A stretch of DNA of 64,000 bases from Bog-793 sp963823945 (GTDB lineage: Bacteria; Actinomycetota; Acidimicrobiia; Acidimicrobiales; Bog-793), in assembly GCA_963823945.1 (NCBI GenBank), contig CAWGNK010000010.1, positions 4,264 through 68,263 on the forward strand, written 5' to 3'. The notes under the pieces were generated by a model. The model saw only the letters and a list, made by a program, of their open reading frames with translations, ran no database searches and was not told the origin of the DNA. Positions 26,399-36,738 of this stretch are shown one piece after another. Position 1 is the first letter of the stretch. Each line of letters starts with the position of its first letter. Both the position numbers and the translations under genes were made by a program.

Positions 26399-27253
26399 TC
26401 AGCGCTCGCCGAGCCCGAACTTCGCGCCCAGGATCGAGTGGAACTGCGGGGGCCCGAACCGCACGACGTGCGCCGAACGGGCGGCGCCCGAGACCTCGAC
26501 GACGTCCTCGGGGCCGACCGCGACGACCGTCCTGCCATCGATGACGAGGACCGCGAGCGGCCCGTCCTTCGGCTCGATCCGCACGACCTCGGCGGGGTCG
26601 AGGACGAGCGAACGGTCGAAGAGCATGTGCGCCGCGATCGGCGTGACGATGAGCAGGCGCAGCTCTGGCGAGACGATCGGCCCCCGCAGCGACAGGTTGT
26701 AGCCGGTCGACCCCGTCGGCGTCGCGACGACCAGACCGTCCAGGACATAGCTGAGGAACGGGTGGTCGGCGATCGCGACGTCGAGCCGGATCGTGCGCCC
26801 AGGCGTCGTCTTCACGACGCTCGCCTCGTTCAACCCGACCGCCGTCACGACGCCGCCGTCGGCCTGCCGGACGCGGACGTCGAGGACCATGCGCTCTTCG
26901 ACCTCGAAATCGCCCGCGACAAGCCGGGCGAACGCCGCCTCCATGCCCGCTGGCTCGACCTGGGCGAGGTAGCCGAGGCTCCCGAGGTTCACTCCAAGGA
27001 CGGGGATGCCCCGTCCGATCGTGAACTGGACGGTCCGGAGCATCGTCCCGTCACCGCCGAGGCTGACGGCGAAGTCGAAGGTCTCGTCCGATGCCACTTC
27101 GGACGGATCCGTCTCGCCCAGGTCGACGACGGCGTAACCGCGCTCCTCCCACCACCGCCGGACCCGCGCCGCCAGCTCCGCCGCCTCGCTTCGAAGCGGG
27201 TGGACGGCGAGCGCGATCTGCCGCTGGGCGGGCGCCGACGGATCCTTTCCCAT
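26399..27253 (-). CDS. nadK: NAD kinase
   Basis: 284 residues from ATG at 27253; the in-frame part above is low-complexity. NAD kinase marks are the GGDGTML phosphate-binding motif near residue 69, the NLGSLGYLA segment near 93, LNEASVVK near 145, and the PTGSTGYNLS stretch near 182. The enzyme makes NADP from NAD with ATP or polyphosphate. In mycobacteria tlyA lies just upstream; here that place is taken by a 140-base gap and the phasin/histone-like gene. The very short gap to recN supports one transcript. Confidence 0.95.
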   Translation of the reverse strand: MGKDPSAPAQRQIALAVHPLRSEAAELAARVRRWWEERGYAVVDLGETDPSEVASDETFDFAVSLGGDGTMLRTVQFTIGRGIPVLGVNLGSLGYLAQVEPAGMEAAFARLVAGDFEVEERMVLDVRVRQADGGVVTAVGLNEASVVKTTPGRTIRLDVAIADHPFLSYVLDGLVVATPTGSTGYNLSLRGPIVSPELRLLIVTPIAAHMLFDRSLVLDPAEVVRIEPKDGPLAVLVIDGRTVVAVGPEDVVEVSGAARSAHVVRFGPPQFHSILGAKFGLGER

Positions 27254-27393
27254 GGTGTCAACCTCGCGGCGGGACGCGCCAGGCGACGGCGTCCTCGTCT
27301 GCGCGCACCGTAGCGCACCGCCTTGTCGCGCCCGCAATGACCCGCCGGGGCCCGTGACACGGATCCCGCTGGGTCACGACTGCTGTTCCGCTC

Positions 27394-27948
27394 TCAGGCC
27401 CTTTTGGCCGGGGCCTTCTTGGCCGCGGTCTTCTTGGCCGGGGCCTTCTTCGCCGCGGTCTTCCTCACCGGGGTGGCCCCGGCGGCCTTCTTGGCGGGGG
27501 CTTTCCGAGCGGGGGCCTTGGCCGCCTTCTTGGCGGGGTCTTTCCTGGCGGCGGACTTGGCCGCCGCGTTCTCGGCCGGGGTCGGACCCGCCGCACGCGC
27601 GCCGGCACGGCGGGTGCGGTGCGGGCCGAAGTACTCGCCGACCAGCGCGACGAGGCGCTCGAGAAACTCGCCGAACTCATCGCGGCGCGTCGAGGAGACC
27701 GAGTCGAATTCCCGGTGTACTTCGGCGCGGACAAACTCGGCGAACCGGTCGACGCTCGTCCTCGAGCGCTGCCGCAGGTCGTCGAGGAACTCCTCGACGC
27801 GCTCGCGATTCTTGCCCTCGCCGTGCAACAGCTCGCCGACAATCTTCTCGAGATCAGCGCGGCTCATCTTGGAGAGGTTGACCGTCGACTCGACGTAACG
27901 CCGGACGCTGTCCTTCAGTGATTCCTTACCGCCCGTGTCTTTTTCCAT
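27394..27948 (-). CDS. phasin-like protein with histone H1-like Lys/Ala tail
   Basis: 184 residues in two parts. Residues about 8-110 form an acidic, strongly helical region (VEEFLDDLRQRSR, EFLERLVALVGEYFG) like polyhydroxyalkanoate-granule phasins. Residues about 118-184 are Lys/Ala/Pro repeats such as AKKAPAKKTAAKKAPAK, the composition of histone H1 or of the HupB tail, and should bind DNA. This two-part layout is that of Pseudomonas PhaF, which ties granules to the nucleoid; a nucleoid-associated role is an inference. It sits 19 bases after the HAD gene. No PHA synthase is in the window. Confidence 0.75.
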   Translation of the reverse strand: MEKDTGGKESLKDSVRRYVESTVNLSKMSRADLEKIVGELLHGEGKNRERVEEFLDDLRQRSRTSVDRFAEFVRAEVHREFDSVSSTRRDEFGEFLERLVALVGEYFGPHRTRRAGARAAGPTPAENAAAKSAARKDPAKKAAKAPARKAPAKKAAGATPVRKTAAKKAPAKKTAAKKAPAKRA

Positions 27949-27967
27949 ACTCCCAGCGTACCGCCGA

Positions 27968-28777
27968 TCACTTGGAGTGAGGCCGCAGACGGAACCGCCC
28001 TGCGAGCAGGTCGTCGGCGAGCCGGGCGAGGTCGGCGGCCTCGTGGTCCGGCGCCGGGTGGATCGGGCCGTGGTCGGCCGGGGTCACACCCGACCACACG
28101 AGCCCGAACGCCGCGTCGAGGCGTCGCGCGAACGCCCCGTCGGTCGAGAGGCGATCGCCGATCATGAGATCGACGCGCCCAAGCCGGCGGCGCACCAGCT
28201 CGGCCGCCGGCTCCTCGGGCTTACCCGCCACCACCGGGTCGGCGCGACTCGCCGCGGCGACCGCCGCGAGAATCGAGCCGCCCCCGGGCAGCTCGCCGGC
28301 CGGGGTCGGGTACGTCGGGTCGCTGTTCGTGCCCACGAGGCGCGCCCCACCACACACGGCGGCCATCGCCCGCGCGAGCCGCCCGTAGTCGAACGCCGGG
28401 TCGATCCCCACGACGACGAGGTCGAACCCGGCGCTCTCCCCCGGCCCGTCGCACACCACGGCCACCAGGCCCCGCACCTCGAGTGACTCGACGATCCCCG
28501 GGCCCCCGACGACGAGAGCCCGCTCACCCGGCGTGCCGAGCGAAGCGGCAGCCTGTGCCGACGAGAGGACGAGCTCGGCGGTCGTCGCGACACCGCTCCC
28601 GCGTAGCTTCGCCACGTTGTCGGCGACTCTCGGGTACGAGTTGTTCGTGAAGTAGGCGACGCGGTGCCCCGCGGCGACGAGGCGGGCGAGCGCGTCCGCC
28701 GCGCCGGAGACCGGGTCCTCGGCGCGCCACACGACGCCGTCGAGGTCGACGAGGATCGAAAGCGGCACCGGCACCAC
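27968..28777 (-). CDS. HAD-superfamily phosphatase, IIA (NagD-like) subfamily
   Basis: 269 residues. Motif I is LVDLDGVVW near the start, motif II lies in YFTNNSYPRV near residue 46, and the C-terminal acid motif is MIGDRLSTDGAFA near 205 with the Lys of VAGKPEEPA before it. The cap between is of the IIA type. Substrates could be sugar phosphates, nucleotides or glycerol phosphate; mycobacterial Rv1692, from the same conserved neighbourhood upstream of nadK, acts on glycerol 3-phosphate, so that is the best guess by synteny. Confidence 0.85.
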   Translation of the reverse strand: MVPVPLSILVDLDGVVWRAEDPVSGAADALARLVAAGHRVAYFTNNSYPRVADNVAKLRGSGVATTAELVLSSAQAAASLGTPGERALVVGGPGIVESLEVRGLVAVVCDGPGESAGFDLVVVGIDPAFDYGRLARAMAAVCGGARLVGTNSDPTYPTPAGELPGGGSILAAVAAASRADPVVAGKPEEPAAELVRRRLGRVDLMIGDRLSTDGAFARRLDAAFGLVWSGVTPADHGPIHPAPDHEAADLARLADDLLAGRFRLRPHSK

Positions 28778-28862
28778 GTCATCTTCTCATCGTCGCCGCA
28801 TCGGCTAGGCCATCTGCGTCGCCGATTGGCGGTCCAGGAGGGGCGATGTGCTACGCAGGTGC

Positions 28863-30092
28863 ATGCCCCGGTTCGCAGCGTTCCGCGGTCTGCGCTACCG
28901 CGCCGGCGCCGCGCCGCTCGATGACCTGATCGCGCCGCCCTACGACGTCGTCGACGCCGAGGAGCGCAGCCGGCTCGCGGCACGCAGCCCCTACAACTCG
29001 ATCCACGTCGAGCTCCCCGCCGCCGACGCGGCGCGCGGTCTCGACCGTTACGAGGCCGCCGCGGCCCTGTTCGCCGCCTGGCGGGCCGAGGGGGTGCTCG
29101 TTGCCGACCCCTCCCCGTCGTTCTACGTCTACCGCATGGGATACGTCGACTCGGCCGGGCAGCCACGGGCGACGAACGGGGTCATCGGCGCCCTCGGCCT
29201 CGAGCCCTTTGGCGGCGCCGTCGTGCCGCACGAGCAGACGATGTCGGCCCCGGGCCGGGACCGTCTCGACCTGCTGCGCGCCTGTCAGGTCAACTGCTCG
29301 CCGATCTGGGGCCTCTCGCTCGCCAAGGGCTTGACCGCCGCCTGCGCCGCCGCAACCGGCGGCGCCGTCGAGCACCTCTCGGCCACCGACGACGAGGCGA
29401 CGACCCACGAGATGTGGCGGGTCGAGGACGAGCGGGCGATCGGCGCGATCACGGACCTCGTCGCGCCGGCGCCGGTCGTCATCGCCGACGGCCACCACCG
29501 CCACGAGACGGCGAGCCGCTACCGCACGGAATGCCGGACCCGCAACGCAGCCGCCCCTGGCGGTTGCGACTTCGTCATGGCCTTCGTCGCCGAGCTCGCC
29601 CCGGACCAGCTCGCCCTGCGCGCCATCCACCGGCTCGTGTCCGACCTGCCGGACAACTTCGACTGGCACGACGCGCTCGCCGGGCACTTTCGGCTCGTCC
29701 CCGGGCCAGACGAGCCGGCGGCACTTGCCGCGGCGGTGGCCTCGAGAGGGGCACCGGCGCTCGTCACCGCGACCGGCACCTGGCTGTGCCTCCCGTCAGC
29801 CAACGGGCCCTCCGGAGGGATCGAGCCCGACTCGCGAGCTGTCGACGATGCACTCGCCGGGCTCCCCCACCACCGAACGAGCTACCAGCACGGTGCCGAC
29901 CGCGTCATCGACGCCGTGCGACACGGTCGTGCCCAGGCCGCCGTGCTCCTGCGGCCCGTGACCGTCGAGCAGCTCGCCAGCACGGTCCAGGCGGGCGCCC
30001 GGATGCCCCCGAAGTCGACGTACTTCCACCCGAAGCCCCGGACCGGCTTCGTCTTCCGGTCGCTCAGCGACGAGCCGGGGACGAGCGAGTGA
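28863..30092 (+). CDS. DUF1015 family protein
   Basis: 409 residues from ATG at 28863 (MPRFAAFRGLRY); an earlier in-frame GTG was not chosen. The DUF1015 marks are the opening LIAPPYDVV near residue 24, the motif PHEQTMSAPGRDRL near 120, IADGHHRHETA near 200 with its His cluster, and a C-terminal MPPKSTYFHPKP. The family is widespread in bacteria and probably enzymatic, but no reaction is established. It is transcribed away from the HAD gene (85 bases apart). Confidence 0.88.
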   Translation: MPRFAAFRGLRYRAGAAPLDDLIAPPYDVVDAEERSRLAARSPYNSIHVELPAADAARGLDRYEAAAALFAAWRAEGVLVADPSPSFYVYRMGYVDSAGQPRATNGVIGALGLEPFGGAVVPHEQTMSAPGRDRLDLLRACQVNCSPIWGLSLAKGLTAACAAATGGAVEHLSATDDEATTHEMWRVEDERAIGAITDLVAPAPVVIADGHHRHETASRYRTECRTRNAAAPGGCDFVMAFVAELAPDQLALRAIHRLVSDLPDNFDWHDALAGHFRLVPGPDEPAALAAAVASRGAPALVTATGTWLCLPSANGPSGGIEPDSRAVDDALAGLPHHRTSYQHGADRVIDAVRHGRAQAAVLLRPVTVEQLASTVQAGARMPPKSTYFHPKPRTGFVFRSLSDEPGTSE

Positions 30093-30309
30093 TCGCGCCC
30101 GACGAAGTCTTGCCCCGGAAGGGAACCGTTGACCGCGCCGCCCGAGCGACGTGCCGGTTTCGGGGCCCGTTGTGCGGAGCCCACCGTGAGCATCGGCGAA
30201 CGGGAGCATCGACGAGCAGACAACCCGCAAAAGCTAGTTTACTTGTGATTCGCTCCCTTTCCGATGGGACCGCGCCAGGCTTGATTGGTAGCACCCTGTG
30301 AGGATCGCT

Positions 30310-32064
30310 ATGGCTGGACGATCGAGGTCGAGTCCCGACGGCCCGAAGGTGCCGACCTCGCGCGAGGCGATCAGGCAGCTGTGCATGAAGAATCTGCTCG
30401 AGCTGCCCGGCGAGCACATCTTTTTCAAGGATCGCGAGGGTCACTTCATCCTCGTCAGCCGGGGGTTCCTCGAAGATCAGGCGCCTGGGCTGTCGGCGGC
30501 TGACGTCATCGGCAAGACGGACTTCGATTTCTTCGGCGAGGAGCACTCCCAGGCCGCCTTCGACGACGAACAGCGCATCATCCGGACCGGCCAGCCGATG
30601 ATCGGGAAGATCGAGCGAGAGACGCACCGGGACCGCGCGGACTGCTGGGTGCTGACGACGAAGTTCCCCCTGCGCGACAGCGAGGGGGAAACCATCGGCG
30701 TCTTCGGGATTTCCCGGGATGTGACCGCCCAGATCGTGGCCGAGCAGGCCCTCACCTTCCAGTCACTCCATGACTCCGTGACGGGACTGGTCAACCGGGT
30801 CGCACTGCGGGACCGGCTCTCCCAGGCGCTGACGGCGCTCGAGCGCCGACCCGGCCGGATCGCCCTGTTGTTCATCGACCTCGACAACTTCAAGGAGATC
30901 AACGACTCCTTCGGCCACGACATCGGCGACAAGGTGCTCTGCGAGGTCGGCCGGCGGCTCACGTCCGTGTCGCGCCGCGCCGACACCGTCGCCCGTCTCG
31001 GCGGGGACGAGTTCGTCATGATCTGCACGGATCTCCACGATGACGACGACCCACGCCTGCTAGGCGACCGGGCGATCCGGGCGGTGGCGCACCCCTTCGT
31101 CGAGGGGGACCTCGACCTCACGGTGACCGCCTCGGCAGGGATCGTCCTCACCGACGACCCGAACGCGGACCCCGGTCAGCTCCTGCAGGATGCCGACACC
31201 GCCATGTACGGGGCCAAGGACGCCGGCAAGAACCGCTTCGAGGTCTTCTCCCCCTCCCTGCGGGCCGAGGCGACGGTGAGCCTCGCGCTCGAGTCCGAGC
31301 TCCGGCAGGCACTCGACGCCTCCCAGCTCTTCCTCCTCTACCAGCCGCTCTTCTCGATCGAGGACGGCACGCTGCACGGCGTCGAGGCGCTCGTCCGCTG
31401 GCGCCACCCGACGAAGGGGGTGATCCCCCCGGACGCATTCATCCACCTGGCCGAGGAGCATGGTCTCATCGGCCGCATCGACAACTTCGTGCTGGACGAG
31501 GCCTGCCGTCAGCTCGCCGAGTGGCTGGCCCAAGACGGCTGGCCGGACGACTTCACGATGGCGGTCAACCTCTCGGGCCGCGAGCTCGTCGATCCGGACT
31601 TCACCGAAACTGTCGCCAAGATCCTCGCCCGTCACGGCCTCGAACCGTCACGGCTGTGTCTGGAGATCACCGAGACCACCCTCAACGGCGATGCCGGCGG
31701 CGTCGAGCAGACGCTCGCGGCACTCTCCGCGCACGGGGTCCGGCTGGCCGTCGACGACTTCGGCACCGGGTACTCGACGCTCGCCCACCTCCTGCGGCTG
31801 CGCGTCGACGTTCTGAAGATCGACCGGAGCTTCATCGAGCGGATCGGCCAGAGCACCGGCGACAGCGAGATCATCAACGCCATCACCGGGATGTCCCACG
31901 CGCTTGGCATGCTGGTCGTCGGCGAGGGGATCGAGACGACCGGCCAGTCCGACGCGTTGGCGTCGGTCGATTGTGACCAGGTCCAGGGCTTCCTCTTCGC
32001 CCGGCCGCAGCCGGCTGAGGCCATCGCCGGGTTCCGGGACGGCGGCGCGCCGCACTCCAGCTAG
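30310..32064 (+). CDS. PAS-GGDEF-EAL c-di-GMP turnover protein
   Basis: 584 residues from ATG at 30310 with GAGGA six bases upstream; an in-frame GTG at 30298 is less well placed. A single PAS domain occupies about 30-140 (GEHIFFKDREGHFILVS and GISRDVT). The GGDEF domain (about 150-305) keeps LGGDEFV, and the EAL domain (about 325-575) keeps EAL in GVEALVRW, ITETTL, VDDFGTGYSTL and LKIDRSF. Both catalytic signatures are therefore intact, unlike in the giant protein at 3.4 kb, so it may make and break c-di-GMP. No membrane segment is seen. Confidence 0.93.
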   Translation: MAGRSRSSPDGPKVPTSREAIRQLCMKNLLELPGEHIFFKDREGHFILVSRGFLEDQAPGLSAADVIGKTDFDFFGEEHSQAAFDDEQRIIRTGQPMIGKIERETHRDRADCWVLTTKFPLRDSEGETIGVFGISRDVTAQIVAEQALTFQSLHDSVTGLVNRVALRDRLSQALTALERRPGRIALLFIDLDNFKEINDSFGHDIGDKVLCEVGRRLTSVSRRADTVARLGGDEFVMICTDLHDDDDPRLLGDRAIRAVAHPFVEGDLDLTVTASAGIVLTDDPNADPGQLLQDADTAMYGAKDAGKNRFEVFSPSLRAEATVSLALESELRQALDASQLFLLYQPLFSIEDGTLHGVEALVRWRHPTKGVIPPDAFIHLAEEHGLIGRIDNFVLDEACRQLAEWLAQDGWPDDFTMAVNLSGRELVDPDFTETVAKILARHGLEPSRLCLEITETTLNGDAGGVEQTLAALSAHGVRLAVDDFGTGYSTLAHLLRLRVDVLKIDRSFIERIGQSTGDSEIINAITGMSHALGMLVVGEGIETTGQSDALASVDCDQVQGFLFARPQPAEAIAGFRDGGAPHSS

Positions 32065-32352
32065 CGCGCCGTCACCGCCCGACCCGACTTGTCGGTCGGT
32101 GAGCTTGGCCGCGCGCACCGGCTGGTGGAGCATTACGAGGCGGGTCCTGGCAAGGGTCCACCGCATCGCCGTGCCCGGAAACTACGTTGTCCTCGTCGCA
32201 ACGGTCACGGAGACTGAGTTGCCGACCGGGCCGCTGCAAGCACCCCCGTCCTGCCAAGACGTGTGCGACGCCGAATGAGGCTCCGAGGGATCGGGTTACG
32301 CAGGTGATCGACGGCGCCGGGCGCGTCGCGATGGCCGAGGAGGGAACGCGGC

Positions 32353-33237
32353 ATGGGTTGGTTCGGCGCTGTCGATCTCGGCGGGACCAATTGCAAGTCG
32401 GCCGTGGGGGACGACTCGGAGACCTTGGTCGCGAAGGGCGTCCTGGCAACGGGGGACGATCCGGCTGCGTTGGTCGCCGGGCTGGCGAGCTGGTTCGCCC
32501 AGCAGCACAGGCAGCTGGACGCCGTCGGCGTGGCGTCATTCGGGCCGCTCGACCCGGCCAACGGCACGATGGCGACGACGCCGAAGCGCGGCTGGCAGGG
32601 GTTCCCGCTGCGCGACGAGCTCTCGAGGGCGCTGGGCGTTCCGGTCGCGCTCGACACCGACGTCAGGGCCTCGGTCCTGGCGGAGTGGTCCTTCGGCGCG
32701 GCGCGCGGACTCGACGATGTCCTGTATGTCACGGTCGGGACGGGCATCGGCGTCAGCGCGATCGTGGCGGGCCAGGTAATCCGCGCCGGCAGGCACCCGG
32801 AGATGGGGCACATGAGAATCCCCCAACAGCCGGAGGACCTCTGGCAGGGATCCTGCAACTTCCACGGGAGCTGCTGGGAGGGTCTGGCGGCCGGGTCGGC
32901 GTTGGCGGCCCGCTACGGGGTCCCGGCGGCGCAACTCGAAGACGATGATGCCTGGCAGCTCGAGGCGAGGTACCTCGCGCTCGGCGTCAACAACCTGTTC
33001 TGCCTCTACCGGCCGCAGCGGATCGTCATCGGTGGTGGCGTCCTGCGCCACCCCGGGCTCCTGGAGGCCCTGCGAGCGGAGGCCTCCCGGCTGCTCGACG
33101 CCTCGTACTTCCCGGAGGCCGCCGATCTGGGTCAGGTGCTCGCGCCGCCGGGTCTCGGCCAGGATTCCGGCTTGATGGGGGGCCTGTTGCTCGCGAGGGG
33201 ACTGGCCGCCGGACCCGGTCCGGCGGGCGTCGCCTAG
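32353..33237 (+). CDS. ROK-family sugar kinase (fructokinase-like)
   Basis: 294 residues. ROK features are the ATP/phosphate motif AVDLGGTNCKSA at the start, VTVGTGIGVSA near residue 128, and the zinc-binding segment HPEMGHMRI followed by CNFHGSCWEG near 150-180, the bacterial ROK fructokinase layout. A C-terminal GGGVLRHPGLLEAL is also present. It likely phosphorylates a hexose at the 6-position; fructose or glucose cannot be separated here. It follows the c-di-GMP protein after a 288-base spacer holding no clear gene. Confidence 0.88.
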   Translation: MGWFGAVDLGGTNCKSAVGDDSETLVAKGVLATGDDPAALVAGLASWFAQQHRQLDAVGVASFGPLDPANGTMATTPKRGWQGFPLRDELSRALGVPVALDTDVRASVLAEWSFGAARGLDDVLYVTVGTGIGVSAIVAGQVIRAGRHPEMGHMRIPQQPEDLWQGSCNFHGSCWEGLAAGSALAARYGVPAAQLEDDDAWQLEARYLALGVNNLFCLYRPQRIVIGGGVLRHPGLLEALRAEASRLLDASYFPEAADLGQVLAPPGLGQDSGLMGGLLLARGLAAGPGPAGVA

Positions 33238-33434
33238 GGCGCGCTTCCTGCCTCGGGGGCGTAGACCACAGGAGCACCGGGAACCGCGGGCCAGGAGCGA
33301 GCGGCGCGCTCCTCGGGACCGTCTCCGGTGCGCGCCCGCGGCACGCGGACGGCGGGTGGGACGCGGTCCGAGAACGTGGAGCCGGCCGAACGTCTCCCGG
33401 TCGCCGAGGGGACCAGGAGCCCAACCGCCACCGG

Positions 33435-34444
<1,010 letters not shown>

Positions 34445-34448
<4 letters not shown>

Positions 34449-36349
34449 GGGTGCACCTCCTCCGGGGAAGGGACGGCGAGCAGGTCGGCGATCGCCCGTT
34501 CGATCTCACCGATGCGGAACGGGCGCCCCTTCATCCCCGTCAACGTCACGGCGTCGACGAGGAAAGCCGCGCGCACGAGTCGCGCCAGCTGGCCGAGGTT
34601 GTTCTCCGGGATGAGGACCCGGCCGTAGCGGCCGAGCACCTCGGCCAGGTTCGCCGGGAACGGGTTGAGGTGCGCGAGGTGCGCCTGGGCGACCCGCATC
34701 CCCCGCGCCCGGATCCGCCCGACGGCCGCGGTCGCCGCCCCGTAGGTCGAGCCCCAGCCGAGGACCAGCAGCTCGGCGCCGCCGGGGTCGTCGACGGTGA
34801 CCGGCGGGATGTCGGCCGCGATGCCGTCGACCTTGGCCTGGCGCAGCTGCACCATCCGCTCGTGGTTCTCTGGGTCGTAGGAGACGTCGCCCGAGCCGTC
34901 GGCCTTCTCGATGCCGCCGAGCCGGTGCTCCATCCCCGCCGTGCCCGGCACCGCCCAGGGGCGGGCGAGGGTCGCGGGGTCGCGCAGGTACGGCCAGAAC
35001 GACGGGCTCCCGTCGGGGCCGACGTGGTTGGGAACCTTGGCGAACTCGACGCCGATCGCCGGCAGCGCTTCAAGGTCCGGCACGAGCCAGGGCTCGGAGC
35101 CGTTGGCGAGGTACCCGTCGGAGAGCAGGAACACCGGCGTGCGGTACTTGAGGGCGATCCGCACCGCCTCGATCGCCGCGGCGAAGCAGTCCCCGGGGGT
35201 CCGGGCGGCGACGATAGGCACCGGCGCCTCGCCGTGGCGCCCGTACATCGCGAGCAGCAGATCCGACTGTTCGGACTTCGTCGGCAGCCCCGTCGAGGGC
35301 CCGCCGCGCTGGACGTCGACGATGACGAGCGGCAGCTCGAGGGAGACGGCGAGCCCGATCGTCTCGGCCATGAGATCGATCCCCGGACCGCTCGTCGTCG
35401 TGACGCCGAGCGAGCCGCCGAACGAGGCGCCGAGCGCTGCACCGGCCCCGGCGATCTCGTCCTCGGCCTGGAACGTGATCGTGCCGAAGTGCTTCTGCTT
35501 GGCGAGCTCGTGGAGGAGGTCCGAAGCGGGCGTGATCGGGTAGGCGCCGAGGAAAAGCCTGAGCCCCGCCCGCTGCGAGGCGGCGAGGAGCCCCCAGGCG
35601 AGTGCGGTGTTGCCGCTGATGTTCGTGTACTCACCCGGCCCGAGCACGGAGGCGGGGACGGTGTAGGACGAGTCGAACAGCTCCGCCGTCTCACCGAAGT
35701 TGTAACCCGCCCGGAACGCCAGCGAGTTCGCCGCGGCGACAAGCGGCTTCCCCCCGTAGCGCGAGGAGATCCACTCGAGCGTCGTCTCGGTCGGCCGGTT
35801 GTACAGCCACGAGATGATGCCGAGCGCGAAGAAGTTCTTGCTCCGCTCGGCGTCGCGCGGCTTGGCACCGGTCGGCTCGCACGCCTTCAGCGTGAGCGAG
35901 GTCATCGGGATCTCGTAGACCCGGAAGCCCGACAGGCTCCCGTCGGCGAGCGGGTTCCGCTCGTAGCCCACCTTCTCGAGCGAGCGGGTGTCGAAGGCGT
36001 CAGAGTTGACGACCAGCGTCCCGCCCTTGGCGAGGTCGGCGACGTTCGCCCGCAGCGCCGCCGGGTTCATGGCGACGAGCACGTTCGGCTCGTCTCCTGG
36101 GGTCAAGATGTCGTAGGCGGCGATCTGGACCTGGAAGGCGGAGACGCCGGGCAGTGTGCCCGCCGGGGCGCGGATCTCGGCCGGGAAGTTGGGGAGCGTC
36201 GCGAGGTCGTTGCCGAAGACGGCGGACTCGGTCGTGAACCGGTCCCCGGTCACCTGCATGCCGTCGCCGGAGTCGCCGGCGAAGCGGATCACGACGCTCT
36301 CGAGCGTCTCGACCTTGTGCGCGGCCGGGTGTTCGGCGCGCTTTGTCAT
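34445..36349 (-). CDS. korA: 2-oxoacid:ferredoxin oxidoreductase, alpha subunit with fused gamma domain
   Basis: 634 residues. The N-terminal 190 form the gamma domain (IRFAGDSGDGMQVTGDRF, LVAMNPAALRAN), fused ahead of the pyrimidine-binding alpha domain, which shows YPITPASDLLHEL near 270, EDEIAGAGAALGASFGG, TTTSGPGIDLMAETIGLA and QRGGPSTGLPTKSEQ. The last part is the domain II/III region. The gamma-alpha fusion and the coupled korB define a KorAB-type enzyme, which often replaces the NAD-linked 2-oxoglutarate dehydrogenase in actinobacteria. It is the first gene of the pair; the spacer upstream holds its promoter. Confidence 0.95.
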
Positions 36350-36738
36350 CTGAGCCTGTCAGTCATCGCGGATCAAAGCCCCATCGTAATGGAGCACCTC
36401 TGGTTTTCGGTTCAAGCCCCTCTGGGCGCCGGTGGGCGTGTGGTCAAAAAGTCGTCGCGCGGCGCCGGTCATCTCCCCGCCCTCGGCGCTTGGCCGCTGG
36501 AAGGCTTGCGCCGGCGATGGGGCCCACCCCGCCGGCGCCGTCGTTGGTGACTGTGGAGCGCAGCGCCGGGGCGCGGTCGTCGGCCCGGCCCGGAGCGGTG
36601 ACGGAGTTGACCTGCCCGATGCGGCCCGGGGCGCAGTCCACGGGAGCCCATCGGGCGACGGCGGAACGGTTGGTCGGTCGTGAGTTGCATCTGGGCGAGC
36701 CGGCCGGCCTGCGGGCTGGATGCCGGTGTCCCCGCTGG
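36350..36738. other. intergenic region
   Basis: 389 bases between korA and the TPR gene, both minus strand. It should contain the korA promoter (right of 36349). Open frames here are GC-biased and unlike any family I know. No tRNA, terminator or repeat was recognised. Confidence 0.35.

Noticed and set aside
34451..36550. Plus frame of 699 codons antisense to korA
   Set aside because: Arg/Asp/Gly-biased shadow of the KorA gene.
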